From Candidatus Uhrbacteria bacterium RIFCSPHIGHO2_02_FULL_46_47 (GTDB lineage: Bacteria; Patescibacteriota; Patescibacteriia; GWA2-47-26), in assembly GCA_001790815.1 (NCBI GenBank), contig MGDU01000011.1:1-43230 (forward strand): a stretch of DNA of 43,230 nucleotides. Reading direction: 5' to 3'. The position numbers and the translations under genes were made by a program. The notes below the pieces were generated by a model that was not told where the DNA came from, searched no databases, and was given only the letters and a program-made list of their open reading frames with translations. Shown piece by piece: positions 29,499 to 37,779 of this stretch. Position 1 is the first letter of the stretch. Every line of letters starts with the position of its first letter.

Positions 29499-29877
29499 AA
29501 TCTAATTTTAATCGTGTTAATCTTGCCTTTAACGTATCGTCAATCATATAATCACCCACTTTAATGCGCGCGCCTCCCAGCAATTTTTCATCCTCGCAAA
29601 CTTTCATTTCAATATTTTTTTCTCCTAATTGCTTGCCGATATCAATCATAACTTTTTTCGCGACTTCACGCGCTGCGGTAACTTCCACATCTACTACTTT
29701 TTCTTGCACATTATAATAATCCTTATACATACGCTCAATGCGCGGCATAGTATGCAAAGCACGATTTTTTATCAAAAGTTGAATAAAAGTTTTTACAACT
29801 TTTGTCAGTCCGACACCTTTTTCATCTTTGGTCATCTCATACAAAAGCTGCGCGTATTGTTTTGGTGATATTCTCAT
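29479..29877 (-). CDS. atpH: ATP synthase F1 delta subunit (short)
   Basis: Delta links the alpha3beta3 head to the peripheral stalk. 132 residues from the start MRISPKQYAQLLYEMTKDEK; most bacterial deltas have about 175. The first block is the N-terminal helical bundle (FIQLLIKNRALHTMPRIERM). The end holds the C-terminal strand-helix pattern (KLLGGARIKVGDYMIDDTLK, ARLTRLKLDL). One or two helices of the usual bundle are missing. The last residues (TSTKN) are encoded by the palindromic spacer. Position between atpF and atpA supports the call. Confidence 0.85.
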   Translation of the reverse strand: MRISPKQYAQLLYEMTKDEKGVGLTKVVKTFIQLLIKNRALHTMPRIERMYKDYYNVQEKVVDVEVTAAREVAKKVMIDIGKQLGEKNIEMKVCEDEKLLGGARIKVGDYMIDDTLKARLTRLKLDLTSTKN

Positions 29878-29890
29878 AAATTGCAATATG

Positions 29891-29977
29891 ATAATGCAAA
29901 TCTACGAATCTTATGCCAATCTACAAATTGCGAATTCGTATTTGTAGATTTGAATGACATTTGTATATTGGCATTAT
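29891..29977. repeat. Word-type palindromic spacer (AATCTAC family)
   Basis: ATAATGC (29891-29897) mirrors GCATTAT (29971-29977). Inside are variants of CAAATCTACGAAT in both directions. It lies between atpF and atpH. Confidence 0.65.
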
Positions 29978-29980
29978 AAT

Positions 29981-30487
29981 TTATGCTCTCCCCATGCGTA
30001 CTTTTTTCACTGCCTCATCAATCAACTTTCTATCCATCTCAGGGGTTAACACACTTCCAAGCACATGTTCTGTTGCCTGCGCCACCAAATCCGCCAATTC
30101 ATGCTCGGCTTCATGCATAATCTTCTCCTTTTCCACGGTCAAACGCGCGCGCCCGGAGGACACAATCTTTTCCGCCTCCTTCTGCGCCTGCACAGCCAGC
30201 TCGGCTTTCATTGTGTCGGCTTCTTTTTTGGTGGCTTCCAGAATTTTAGCTGCTTCCGCGCGCGCTTCGCGTGTTTTAGTTTCATAAAGCGCCGCAACTT
30301 CTTTCAGCCGAACTTCCACATTTTCGGCATTTTTTATACCTTGTTCAATTTTCTGTGAACGATCATGAAGCAATTTCAAAACTGGCTTGTACAAAAATTT
30401 ATAAAGCACTGCGAGCAAAATCGTAAAATTTACAAGCTGGGCGATAAGCAGCCGCCAATCAATTCCGAGATTTGTGAATAGTTCCAT
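29981..30487 (-). CDS. atpF: ATP synthase Fo subunit b
   Basis: Peripheral stalk of the ATP synthase. 168 residues: one N-terminal membrane helix (WRLLIAQLVNFTILLAVLYK) followed by a long charged coiled coil (KLLHDRSQKIEQGIKNAENV, EAAKILEATKKEADTMKAEL, AEKIVSSGRARLTVEKEKIM) and a short delta-binding end. Length and layout are standard. It follows atpE after a 194-base structured spacer and precedes atpH. Confidence 0.95.
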   Translation of the reverse strand: MELFTNLGIDWRLLIAQLVNFTILLAVLYKFLYKPVLKLLHDRSQKIEQGIKNAENVEVRLKEVAALYETKTREARAEAAKILEATKKEADTMKAELAVQAQKEAEKIVSSGRARLTVEKEKIMHEAEHELADLVAQATEHVLGSVLTPEMDRKLIDEAVKKVRMGRA

Positions 30488-30499
30488 ATTTTATATTTT

Positions 30500-30681
30500 T
30501 ATTTTCTTATAAGTCGTCCTACGGCGATAGGTCGCCGCAAAAATGTTGCGGAAGTCTCGCGGGCACGGTTTCCGCCGTAGACGGAAGAGCAAGACTGAGC
30601 ACAAGTGCCGGTTTTCACGCTGGGAAAACCGAGCACGGTTTTTGCGCGAGCTGTCGTCGGGGGACGACCGTCCCCCACCTT
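30500..30681. other. Structured GC-rich spacer between atpE and atpF
   Basis: No open frame is supported. On the minus strand GGGGGAC...GTCCCCC forms a hairpin directly behind the atpE stop. It is followed by GTTTTCCCAGCGTGAAAAC and, near atpF, by GGCGACCTATCGCC-like dyads. The region is more GC-rich than the other spacers and unrelated to the interspersed repeats. It could tune the ratio of c subunits to the rest through termination, processing or mRNA stability; this is inference. Confidence 0.5.
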
Positions 30682-30954
<273 letters not shown>

Positions 30955-31066
30955 TCAGCGTACGGCTCACGACGGTGATAATTTATTTAACGTCGGCCTT
31001 CGGCTGTTTTTAGTATTTAGTACCTAGAACCTAATTCACTACAAACTACGTCCTACATACTACATA

Positions 31067-31828
31067 CTAATGCGCGTGTTCTTCATGTTCAGTTACTGCC
31101 ATTTTCATGAAAACAAGCGTCAACATTGAAAATACCACTGCCTGCACCAGTCCTACGAAAATCTCCAAAAACAGAAATGGCAACGGTACAATATATGGTA
31201 CCAGAAATAGCGCAACTGTCAACAAAACTTCTCCGGCAAAGATATTACCAAACAACCTAAATGAGAAGGAAACAATCTTTGCAACTTCTGCCACAAGTTC
31301 AAGAAGCCCAACAAAGGTTCCGACAACATAAGGCGATTTCCATGGCGGCACAATAAACTTTCCCGCATACTTGAAAAAACCAAGCGCGGCAATCCCAAGA
31401 ATCTGAGTTGCGAGCACTGAAACAAGCGCAATAGCCAGTGTAACATTAAGATCCGCCGAAGAAGATCGAATAAATGGCACCAGTATCGTTTTCCCCTCAT
31501 GTGCTTCCCAAAGGCCTATTGTGCCAAGCCCGGGCACTATTTCAATCAAATTTGAAAAAAACACAAAAATAAAAATGGTCATGACTACCGGAAAAAATTT
31601 ATAAGAAAGCGCGCGGTTGCCAGTTACGCTATCCATCATATTGAGCGCAAATTCAAAAATTGACTCAAAAAAATTCTGCAACCCTTTTGGGATCATGGAA
31701 AATTTTCGGCGAATTAAAAACACCAACAGCAAAATAACCGCAATCACCACCCAGGCCATAATCAGCGTGTTGGTAAATGGAAATGTTCCGATATGGAATA
31801 GTGGTTCCGCGGCTAAGGATATGTTCAT
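31067..31828 (-). CDS. atpB: ATP synthase Fo subunit a
   Basis: Membrane stator that forms the ion half-channels. About 253 residues with five or six helices. The C-terminal helices contain SFSFRLFGNIFAGEVLLTVA, including the essential arginine, and LFLEIFVGLVQAVVFSMLTL with the partner glutamine. The end is histidine-rich (TEHEEHAH). The start at 31828 (MNISLAAEPLFHIGTFPF) is chosen; an earlier ATG (31873) would translate the palindromic spacer (CLIYLLYLIYH). It follows the AtpZ/AtpI-like gene. Confidence 0.95.
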   Translation of the reverse strand: MNISLAAEPLFHIGTFPFTNTLIMAWVVIAVILLLVFLIRRKFSMIPKGLQNFFESIFEFALNMMDSVTGNRALSYKFFPVVMTIFIFVFFSNLIEIVPGLGTIGLWEAHEGKTILVPFIRSSSADLNVTLAIALVSVLATQILGIAALGFFKYAGKFIVPPWKSPYVVGTFVGLLELVAEVAKIVSFSFRLFGNIFAGEVLLTVALFLVPYIVPLPFLFLEIFVGLVQAVVFSMLTLVFMKMAVTEHEEHAH

Positions 31829-31844
31829 TGCATTGTGGTAAATC

Positions 31845-31910
31845 AAGTAAAGCAGGTAAATCAGGCAAGTCAAGCAGCTTGATTCACTTGATTTACTTGT
31901 CTCGCATGAT
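31845..31910. repeat. Word-type palindromic spacer (CAAGTCAAG family)
   Basis: Variants of AAGTAAATCAGG on one side and CTTGATTTACTTG on the other fill the spacer between the AtpZ/AtpI-like gene and atpB. Confidence 0.6.
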
Positions 31911-32234
31911 TTACTTATTTATGATCTTCATCATCTTTATATAAATTATTGCGGTACTAATTGGAATTGAGATAAATATACCTGTGAGTAACAGCCATGG
32001 ACTGGTGTCAAATCGTCTATCCAGCCACCGTCCGCCCAGCGCAAATACCACAATCGGCACCGCAATAGTATACCCCAGCTCCCATGCCAGCGACAGCGCG
32101 CTCCAAGTGTTACCCTCATCCGGCCTACGGCCACCCTCTCCCATAGAGGGCGAGGGAACGCGATTTACTACCTCTCCCCGTGTGGGAGAGGGCTGGGGTG
32201 AGGGGTTGTCCGCATTTGCCTTCGCATCATCCAT
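31911..32234 (-). CDS. AtpZ/AtpI-like small membrane protein
   Basis: First gene of the ATP synthase operon. Of 107 residues, two hydrophobic segments form the conserved part: LAWELGYTIAVPIVVFALGG, WLDRRFDTSPWLLLTGIFIS and IPISTAIIYI. The LGxxxGxWLDxxxxTxPxxxLxGxxxG-like pattern is that of AtpZ/AtpI proteins, which assist Fo assembly and may carry magnesium or calcium. Residues 9-42 come from a double repeat (32113-32205) inserted right after the first nine codons. The gene starts 18 bases behind the -10 of the operon promoter. Confidence 0.75.
   Translation of the reverse strand: MDDAKANADNPSPQPSPTRGEVVNRVPSPSMGEGGRRPDEGNTWSALSLAWELGYTIAVPIVVFALGGRWLDRRFDTSPWLLLTGIFISIPISTAIIYIKMMKIINK
32113..32205. 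repeat. GC-rich palindromic double repeat inside the AtpZ/AtpI-like gene
   Basis: CCCTCATCCGGCC...GAGGGCGAGGG followed by CCTCTCCCCG...GGTGAGGGG. It encodes PSPQPSPTRGEVVNRVPSPS and MGEGGRRPDEG. Confidence 0.85.
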
Positions 32235-32252
32235 AATTTTGAAAATTTAGCT

Positions 32253-32281
32253 AGTATACCCCGCCGCCTGATTCTGGTCAA
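32253..32281 (-). promoter_or_regulatory. atpB: ATP synthase operon promoter
   Basis: TTGACC (32281-32276), exactly 17 bases, TATACT (32258-32253). Predicted start about 32246, giving a leader of about 12 bases before the ATG at 32234. Confidence 0.75.
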
Positions 32282-32331
32282 CTCTTTTTATCAACAGGCC
32301 GGCAAACTTCCCTTATTTTAGCATAAATCGT

Positions 32332-32405
32332 CACCCTTCCCAACCTCCCCTTATCTCCGACGCTACGGTACGGAGTCCGACTGAAACGTCGGACCTAAGG
32401 GGAGG
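32332..32405. repeat. Composite palindromic repeat at the GT4 3' end
   Basis: CCTCCCCTTATC...AAGGGGAGG encloses CCGACGCTACGGTACGG...GTCGGAC. It supplies the last codons of the GT4 gene and resembles the composite repeat in atpG (26991-27114). Confidence 0.7.
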
Positions 32406-33618
32406 AAAGTGCGTTGATAAATTTCTCAATTTGCTTCTCCCACCTAAACTCATACATTGCCCGCGCTTTGGCGTTCTGGCCAAGTTCTGCACGCAGTGCG
32501 TCATTGCGCAATAATTGCACGGCAATACGTGCCAAAGCAGAGGGATCGCTGGGATCTACCAGCGCACCCGTCTTGCCATCAAGGATTGCTTCGCCCTGCC
32601 CTCCACTTGCGCCGCCAACTGATGGCTTTCCAAAAACCGCGGCTTCTAAAAATGCAAGTCCAAATCCCTCCACATCCGTTTTGATCTGCCGCGATGGCAT
32701 CACAAATAAATCACACAGCGCATAATATGCCGGCCGTTCCTCGGCGGGCACCACGCCTACAAACCGAACATATGGTTGCAACCCCTCACCCGGCCTTCGG
32801 CTTCCCTCTCCCACAAGGGGCGAGGGAAATTGTTTTCCTTCCTCTCCCTTCATGGGAGAGGATTGAGGTGAGGGCTGCCCAACCATCTTCTGCAACCTTC
32901 CCAAATTCGGCCCACCGCCGGCCACCACATATACCACCTCAGGTACATGCTGTAAAATTTCCGGCATGGCACGCAATACCATATCATGCCCCTTGCGCTC
33001 CACCACCCGCCCAAGCGTAAGCAACACTTTTTTTCCAGTCAGTCCCAACTTCCTCCGCAGTGCCTCAACTTCTTCTTGTTTCACCTCTGCCTCCATATTC
33101 GGACATGGATATACTACAATTACCGGCACACGATTCTTCACGATCGTGAGTTTTAAGGTGTCCGACATATTTGTTACGAGTGCTTTAGTGTACTCGCTAT
33201 TTACGATTATAAGTTTTGCGCTTTCTAAAATCTTCTGGCCCAGCTTGCGTTTGCGCCATGACTTTTGAGGGCGCAGTAAATCAAGACCATGCAAAAATAC
33301 TCCGTAGGGCACTTGCTTTCGCAATAAATAAGCGATTGTTCCAAGCGGAAGAATATGTCCGGCAAGCACAATATCCGGCTTTTCTTTTTTAATTGCCTTA
33401 CGCACGGTAAAATAACCAATTAACCACCGCGGCCAAAACCATCCCAATAATTCTCCTCCCCTTACCTTAAGGGGAGGTTGGGAGGGGTTACGAGTATTTG
33501 TAATTACCTTCACTTCATACCCCTGCCTCTCCAATTCCCCCACCAGCCCGGCATAATACGACGCCACCCCACCCTTCTGCGGCGAATACTCCAACGTAAT
33601 GAGCAAAATTTTTTTCAT
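32395..33618 (-). CDS. GT4 family glycosyltransferase
   Basis: Transfers a sugar from a nucleotide donor, probably at the inner membrane during envelope glycan synthesis. 407 residues in the GT-B pattern. The N-terminus is ILLITLEYSPQKGGVASYYA; the acceptor domain has VNSEYTKALVTN. The donor domain reads LLTLGRVVERKGHDMVLRAM, YVVAGGGPNLGRL, ERPAYYALCDLFVMPSRQ and the EX7E-type EGFGLAFLEAAVFGKPSVGG. Two repeats (32782-32874 and 33453-33489) are in frame. It overlaps the Nudix gene by four bases and belongs to the envelope gene group up to the flippase. Confidence 0.92.
   Translation of the reverse strand: MKKILLITLEYSPQKGGVASYYAGLVGELERQGYEVKVITNTRNPSQPPLKVRGGELLGWFWPRWLIGYFTVRKAIKKEKPDIVLAGHILPLGTIAYLLRKQVPYGVFLHGLDLLRPQKSWRKRKLGQKILESAKLIIVNSEYTKALVTNMSDTLKLTIVKNRVPVIVVYPCPNMEAEVKQEEVEALRRKLGLTGKKVLLTLGRVVERKGHDMVLRAMPEILQHVPEVVYVVAGGGPNLGRLQKMVGQPSPQSSPMKGEEGKQFPSPLVGEGSRRPGEGLQPYVRFVGVVPAEERPAYYALCDLFVMPSRQIKTDVEGFGLAFLEAAVFGKPSVGGASGGQGEAILDGKTGALVDPSDPSALARIAVQLLRNDALRAELGQNAKARAMYEFRWEKQIEKFINALSSP
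32782..32874. repeat. GC-rich palindromic double repeat inside the GT4 gene
   Basis: It encodes PSPQSSPMKGEEGKQFPSPL and VGEGSRRPGEG, between the donor-domain strands GRLQKMVG and VRFVGVVPAEE. Confidence 0.85.
33453..33489. repeat. Short palindromic repeat inside the GT4 gene
   Basis: CTCCTCCCCTTACC pairs with AAGGGGAGGTTGGGAGG. It encodes NPSQPPLKVRGGEL in frame in the N-terminal domain. Confidence 0.7.
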
Positions 33619-34022
33619 AAAACTCCGCTGTCAAGCAACTCTTTAAAATAACTATCCAACTGCTCGCGTGAAAATGCTCGCATCTCTTCGCGTGTGAACC
33701 ATTTATATTCAGTATGGTCGCCATCAAGCACTGGCTCGCCATCAATTGCCCCAACATACGTAAGCCGCACCACGTGTCGGCCCGGCACTCGAAGAATGTC
33801 CTGTGCAGCAATAAGACGTGTATCATCAACCAAATCTAGACCTACTTCCTCCTTTATCTCCCGCTTCAAATTATCCAAAAGCGGCGAACCCGGCTCAATC
33901 CGCCCGCCAACAATATCCCATTTTGCCCCGACCTCTGGATATTTGTCAGAAGATCGCCGGATGAGCAAAAACTTTCCATCCGGATTTTTGAGTAATACTT
34001 TAACGCCAACTTGCAATTCCAT
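33615..34022 (-). CDS. Nudix hydrolase
   Basis: 135 residues. The Nudix box GX5EX7REUXEEXGU reads GGRIEPGSPLLDNLKREIKE followed by EVGL. VGVKVLLKNPDGKFLLIRRS is the preceding strand pair. Such enzymes cleave nucleoside diphosphates linked to another group. WDIVGGRIE and the C-terminal HTEYKWFTREEMRAF suggest a general or NTP-cleaning member. It overlaps the GT4 gene by four bases and is preceded by the C39-like gene after three bases, so it may process nucleotide sugars here; this is inference. Confidence 0.9.
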   Translation of the reverse strand: MELQVGVKVLLKNPDGKFLLIRRSSDKYPEVGAKWDIVGGRIEPGSPLLDNLKREIKEEVGLDLVDDTRLIAAQDILRVPGRHVVRLTYVGAIDGEPVLDGDHTEYKWFTREEMRAFSREQLDSYFKELLDSGVL

Positions 34023-34025
34023 ATA

Positions 34026-34916
34026 TTATTTCTCTGCTACAATCATTACCTGTCTCCCTTGCGTCATTGTTGCATCGGATCCGGTCCAGTCATGAATGGC
34101 ATTCAAAAGCACTTCGGGTTTGTACAAAAATCCTTCTCCACGTTTTGTACCCGGATCATTGGTGATAATCATACCATCTTTAGTCCATCCGCGGATAACC
34201 AGCATATGATATACCGGCCCGGGCTGGCGGAAATAACGATTCCCAAGCAGTTGTCCTGCGGCAGGCAAAATCACTGGACGCCCTTGTGCCACTTCACGCT
34301 TTATCATTTCAATAGTTGGATTTTCCACTAACCGCACATTTACATATCCATATCGCTCCCGTAAAATCTGCGCTGTCTCTTCTGCTGTCGTATCTTCCCA
34401 GTGTCCAAGCATATTTGTTTCCCAATCCACAATCGCATATATTTCATCATCCGCCGATTGTGTAGTCAAAGTTCTCCCGCGATAAAACGCATCCAACATA
34501 ATAATTGAAGCCTCTTCACAAGCATCCTCGTGCACAGCATCCCAGTTTGCAAATGGTGCTTGGCTCGTAAACGGCACGGCAAGATTAAATTCCGCGGGTA
34601 ATTCATTTTCTTCGTTTTTTACCTCCGTGGCGGCAATGGGTGACACAATTTCCGTACGAGGACTGTCTGAGCCAGTGCGAGGAGCCGAGGTCGCTTCAGG
34701 CAGTGGGCGACGAGCACGGTCCGCCTCTGGCGGAGGCGAGTTCCGCAGAAGGAAATTGTCGTCACTTGTTGCCGCTACTTCCTCATACGTCACCGCCTCG
34801 GGCAACTTCCTCTGCGCCACTTTCTCCGCCACATATCCAACGATTCTGCCCCGATATGCCAAAAGTCCTGCCGCAATCGCAATCAATGCTACCCCTATCC
34901 AAAATCGCATTTTCAT
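34026..34916 (-). CDS. Membrane-anchored C39-like (papain-fold) peptidase
   Basis: About 296 residues from MKMRFWIGVALIAIAAGLLA, an N-terminal anchor. After a linker with a low-complexity, palindrome-encoded stretch (NSPPPEADRARRPLPEATSA and following) comes a peptidase_C39_2-type domain. FTSQAPFANWDAVHEDACEE contains the nucleophile region, VYHMLVIRGWTKDGMIITND the histidine and aspartate, and VARGRPVILPAAGQ-like (VAQGRPVILPAAGQ) the middle strand. The active cysteine would be in DACEEAS. It would act outside the cytoplasm. Its start overlaps the flippase end by four bases. The target is unknown. Confidence 0.8.
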   Translation of the reverse strand: MKMRFWIGVALIAIAAGLLAYRGRIVGYVAEKVAQRKLPEAVTYEEVAATSDDNFLLRNSPPPEADRARRPLPEATSAPRTGSDSPRTEIVSPIAATEVKNEENELPAEFNLAVPFTSQAPFANWDAVHEDACEEASIIMLDAFYRGRTLTTQSADDEIYAIVDWETNMLGHWEDTTAEETAQILRERYGYVNVRLVENPTIEMIKREVAQGRPVILPAAGQLLGNRYFRQPGPVYHMLVIRGWTKDGMIITNDPGTKRGEGFLYKPEVLLNAIHDWTGSDATMTQGRQVMIVAEK

Positions 34917-36364
34917 ATATTTGTTTCTATTGATGTTGCTGGTTGCTTGCGAAATAGTTTGGTAAATGTGTGCAGATCTTCGACAGTAAGAGCGCGCAGA
35001 GCATAGAGCACTCCGCCATATACTACTCCACCAATAAGTATGGTAAGCGGCCAAAATATGATTTGCTTAAGCGTAAGTACTGCGGTAGACATAATCATGA
35101 CAGCAATGAGCGCTTTTGCCAAAGTGCGTGCAACATATCCAGAAGGTTTTGCAGTGCGCATTGACCAAAGCATGGTTCCAAACCAAAGAAACGCATTGGT
35201 TGAGACTGCGGCAATTGAGGCGCCAACCGCGCCATACTTTGGAATAAGCAAGAGATTCATTATAATATTTAGCGCCATTGTCAACCCCATAAATGTCGTA
35301 TTAACCGTTTGCCGATCAGTGGCATTAAGCAGTGCCCCAACTGGAAAATACAAAAAGATAAATACCAATCCGAAAATAGAAATTTCAAGCGGCAAAATTG
35401 AATTTGCAAAATCAGCGCCATAAATCGTGAGGATAATTTCCGGGGCAAGCGCGGCAATACCAAACGCAATCGGCAAGGAAAGAAGAATGCTATACCGCAA
35501 TGCTTTTTCAAAAATCCACCTCATCCGCTCCTTATCATCATGCCACGCGGCCGAAAGTGCGGGGTACACTGCCGCGGAAAGCGCGAGCGGCAAAAATTGG
35601 AATGCATAGGTAATTTTATAGGGCACGCTATACCAGCCCACAACCAAATCCCCTTTCATGCTTTGCAGGAGCACAGTATCAATATACGAATATACTTTTA
35701 CAAAAATTCCGGAAAGCGCGAATGGAATGGCCACGCGCGCAAGAGTGCGCGCTATTTTTCCTTCAATTCGCGGCGCAAGGGAAATTCCATGACGGCGCAG
35801 AATTCGCAAAGAAAAAATAACATTCCACGCGCTGCCAAACGCAAGCGACGCAAGAAACGCGTGGAGTGGCAAATGTAATACAAGCGCGCAGATACCAAGC
35901 GTAAGAGTAATTCCCTGACCAACAACCATCCCGACTGATTCATACTTGAGTATTTGCATGCCACGCAAAACGCTGTAGAATGTAAGATGAAACGCATCAA
36001 GTAACATTACAACCCCAGCAATGGCAATGAGTTCAAGGGTTAGTGGCGAATGGCCAAGCAATTTTGCGCTTATAATCACGCCTCCGTATGCAACAAGCGT
36101 AAGGGCAAACTTTATGCCAAGCACAGTCCGTATATATTCCTGAGCACGATCCCTTGCGCGTGCAACTTCGCGTATAAGAACCGGGGTCAGTCCAAGGTCT
36201 GTTATGATCGAAAAAATTGTCGTAAATGCAAGCGCAAAAGTGTACTTTCCAATCATTTCTGCGCCTAAAAATCGCGCCAGTAGAGTAAAATAAACAAAGG
36301 ACAGCATTTTCTGTCCAATGAGCGCGGAAGTCAAGTAGAATGTATTGCGAGCAACTGATAGCAT
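34913..36364 (-). CDS. Oligosaccharide flippase (Wzx/PST family)
   Basis: 483 residues with about 14 hydrophobic segments. It moves lipid-linked glycans across the membrane. The N-terminal FYLTSALIGQKMLSFVYFTL, LLARFLGAEMIGKYTFALAF and VLIREVARARD are typical of the polysaccharide_synt family. GWYSVPYKITYAFQFLPLAL and FLYFPVGALLNATDRQTVNT are further family stretches. The start MLSVARN at 36364 is preferred to 36400, which would translate a CACAGAT-word spacer. It is the first gene of the envelope group flippase-C39-Nudix-GT4. Confidence 0.92.
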   Translation of the reverse strand: MLSVARNTFYLTSALIGQKMLSFVYFTLLARFLGAEMIGKYTFALAFTTIFSIITDLGLTPVLIREVARARDRAQEYIRTVLGIKFALTLVAYGGVIISAKLLGHSPLTLELIAIAGVVMLLDAFHLTFYSVLRGMQILKYESVGMVVGQGITLTLGICALVLHLPLHAFLASLAFGSAWNVIFSLRILRRHGISLAPRIEGKIARTLARVAIPFALSGIFVKVYSYIDTVLLQSMKGDLVVGWYSVPYKITYAFQFLPLALSAAVYPALSAAWHDDKERMRWIFEKALRYSILLSLPIAFGIAALAPEIILTIYGADFANSILPLEISIFGLVFIFLYFPVGALLNATDRQTVNTTFMGLTMALNIIMNLLLIPKYGAVGASIAAVSTNAFLWFGTMLWSMRTAKPSGYVARTLAKALIAVMIMSTAVLTLKQIIFWPLTILIGGVVYGGVLYALRALTVEDLHTFTKLFRKQPATSIETNI

Positions 36365-36376
36365 AAATACAAAACC

Positions 36377-36445
36377 ACAGATTATTATACCACAGATCAC
36401 ACGGATTTTATAACGATCTGTGCTATCTGTGCGATTAAATCTGTG
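36377..36445. repeat. Word-type palindromic spacer (CACAGAT family)
   Basis: ACCACAGATTATTAT on one side and AAATCTGTGGTT on the other enclose further CACAGAT/ATCTGTG words. A TATAAT on the minus strand inside it (about 36388) may be the -10 for the flippase gene. A relative lies at 40330-40412. Confidence 0.65.
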
Positions 36446-36454
36446 GTTTCGCGC

Positions 36455-37051
36455 TTAGCGCTTCTGCCACTGCGGGGCTTTGCGGGCTTTTTTCAAACCA
36501 GGCTTTTTTCTTTCTTTCTCGCGCGAATCGCGAGTCAAAAATCCGCGAGCGCGAAAAATAGGACGAAGTGTTTCATCAAGTTTTATAAGCGCACGCGTGA
36601 TTCCGTGCTGAACTGCCACGGCTTGACCGGGAATTCCACCACCGCTTACCTTTACCACTACGCGCACGGAATTGCGAAATGGAGATTGGTTAAGCGCGGC
36701 CAAAACAGTTTGCTGTAAAAGCTCAGATGGAAAATATACCTCAAGCGGCTTGCCATTGATCTCCACTTCGCCTTTTCCATCGCGATAAAAGAAAACCTTC
36801 GCAACCGCACGCTTGCGCCGCCCTACAGTAAAAATATAGTTGAGCGGGGTTACCGCTTTTGCCGGATGCGCTGCGGATATTGGCATTTCCACCTTTGCGG
36901 GGGCAACTGCGCGTATACGCTTTGGCGCGGCTTTTGCCGCCGGCGTACTTCCCGGCATTACAACTTTTCGCGGCCGCCCTCTTGGGCGAGCCTCGACTCC
37001 GGCGGGCCGTCCGCGCGGTTTTTTTGGAGTTTGGATTGCTGTCTCTGTCAT
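36455..37051 (-). CDS. rpsI: Ribosomal protein uS9 with an N-terminal extension
   Basis: The last 130 residues are uS9: YIFTVGRRKRAVAKVFFYRD, QQTVLAALNQSPFRNSVRVV, VKVSGGGIPGQAVAVQHGIT and the end KKPGLKKARKAPQWQKR. The C-terminal KR that reaches the P-site tRNA is present. The first 68 residues are extra: Pro/Ala/Lys/Arg-rich with three RGRP or GRP cores (KKPRGRPAG, RPRGRPRK) like AT-hooks. The start is set at MTET (37051); an earlier ATG at 37063 is possible. rplM lies immediately upstream. Confidence 0.95.
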   Translation of the reverse strand: MTETAIQTPKKPRGRPAGVEARPRGRPRKVVMPGSTPAAKAAPKRIRAVAPAKVEMPISAAHPAKAVTPLNYIFTVGRRKRAVAKVFFYRDGKGEVEINGKPLEVYFPSELLQQTVLAALNQSPFRNSVRVVVKVSGGGIPGQAVAVQHGITRALIKLDETLRPIFRARGFLTRDSREKERKKPGLKKARKAPQWQKR

Positions 37052-37055
37052 AATA

Positions 37056-37415
37056 TTATTCAATAGTAAGTCGCCTTATACGATCTTTTCGTAGTCGATT
37101 TTTAGGTAGCATCCGATAGACCGAGAGCCAAAGAAGCTTTTTGGGATTGGTTGCAAGCATAATGCTCCACTTAGTTTTTTTAAGCCCACCCGGATATCCG
37201 CTAAAATGCTTGTACTCTTTTTGGTCTATTTTTGCGCCGGAAGTTTTGATATTTTTTATATTGCTAACTACAACATAATCTCCGCCATCAACATTTGGCG
37301 CATACGTACGCTTGCCTTTGCCGGAAAGCAAAAGCGCTATACGCGTTGCAAGCCGGCCGACAATTTTGTCAGTTGCGTCAATATTGTGCGTTTTTCTATT
37401 GGTCTTATCGGTCAT
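37056..37415 (-). CDS. rplM: Ribosomal protein uL13
   Basis: 119 residues from MTDKTNRKTHNIDATDKIVG. The family core RLATRIALLLSGKGKRTYAP, GDYVVVSNIKNIKTSGAKID, KHFSGYPGGLKKTKW and YRMLPKNRLRKDRIRRL is complete, though the protein is shorter than the usual 142 residues at the C-terminus. It is paired with rpsI, as in most bacteria, and follows rplQ by 10 bases. Confidence 0.95.
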   Translation of the reverse strand: MTDKTNRKTHNIDATDKIVGRLATRIALLLSGKGKRTYAPNVDGGDYVVVSNIKNIKTSGAKIDQKEYKHFSGYPGGLKKTKWSIMLATNPKKLLWLSVYRMLPKNRLRKDRIRRLTIE

Positions 37416-37425
37416 ATAGTTCTTA

Positions 37426-37776
37426 TCACACGAATTCAATCCTCACCATTTCAGCCGCATCGCCAGCGCGGCGTTTGAGTGGGATAATCCTTAAATAACC
37501 GCCGGGCCTCTCCTTATAGCGAGCGCCAAGAACTTCAAATAATTTTCTGCGCGCGCCGGAAGTAAAAATACGTGCGGCAACATATCTCTTCGCCGCAAGA
37601 TCAGTGCGCTTTCCAACTGTTACTAAATGCTCCACGATTGGACGAATTGCTTTTGCTTTGGCCTTTGTGGTGTTCATCTTTTCGTACAATACTAAATTCG
37701 TAACAAGCCCGCGTAGTAACGCCTTACGCGCTCCTTTTCTTCTATCAAGTGTGTATCCTTTCTTTCGATGCCGCAT
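37426..37776 (-). CDS. rplQ: Ribosomal protein bL17
   Basis: 116 residues: MRHRKKGYTLDRRKGARKAL, LRGLVTNLVLYEKMNTTKAK, then KAIRPIVEHLVTVGKRTDLA and the closing GGYLRIIPLKRRAGDAAEMV. A standard bL17. It starts three bases after rpoA ends, as in the classical alpha operon. Confidence 0.96.
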   Translation of the reverse strand: MRHRKKGYTLDRRKGARKALLRGLVTNLVLYEKMNTTKAKAKAIRPIVEHLVTVGKRTDLAAKRYVAARIFTSGARRKLFEVLGARYKERPGGYLRIIPLKRRAGDAAEMVRIEFV

Positions 37777-37779
37777 ATG

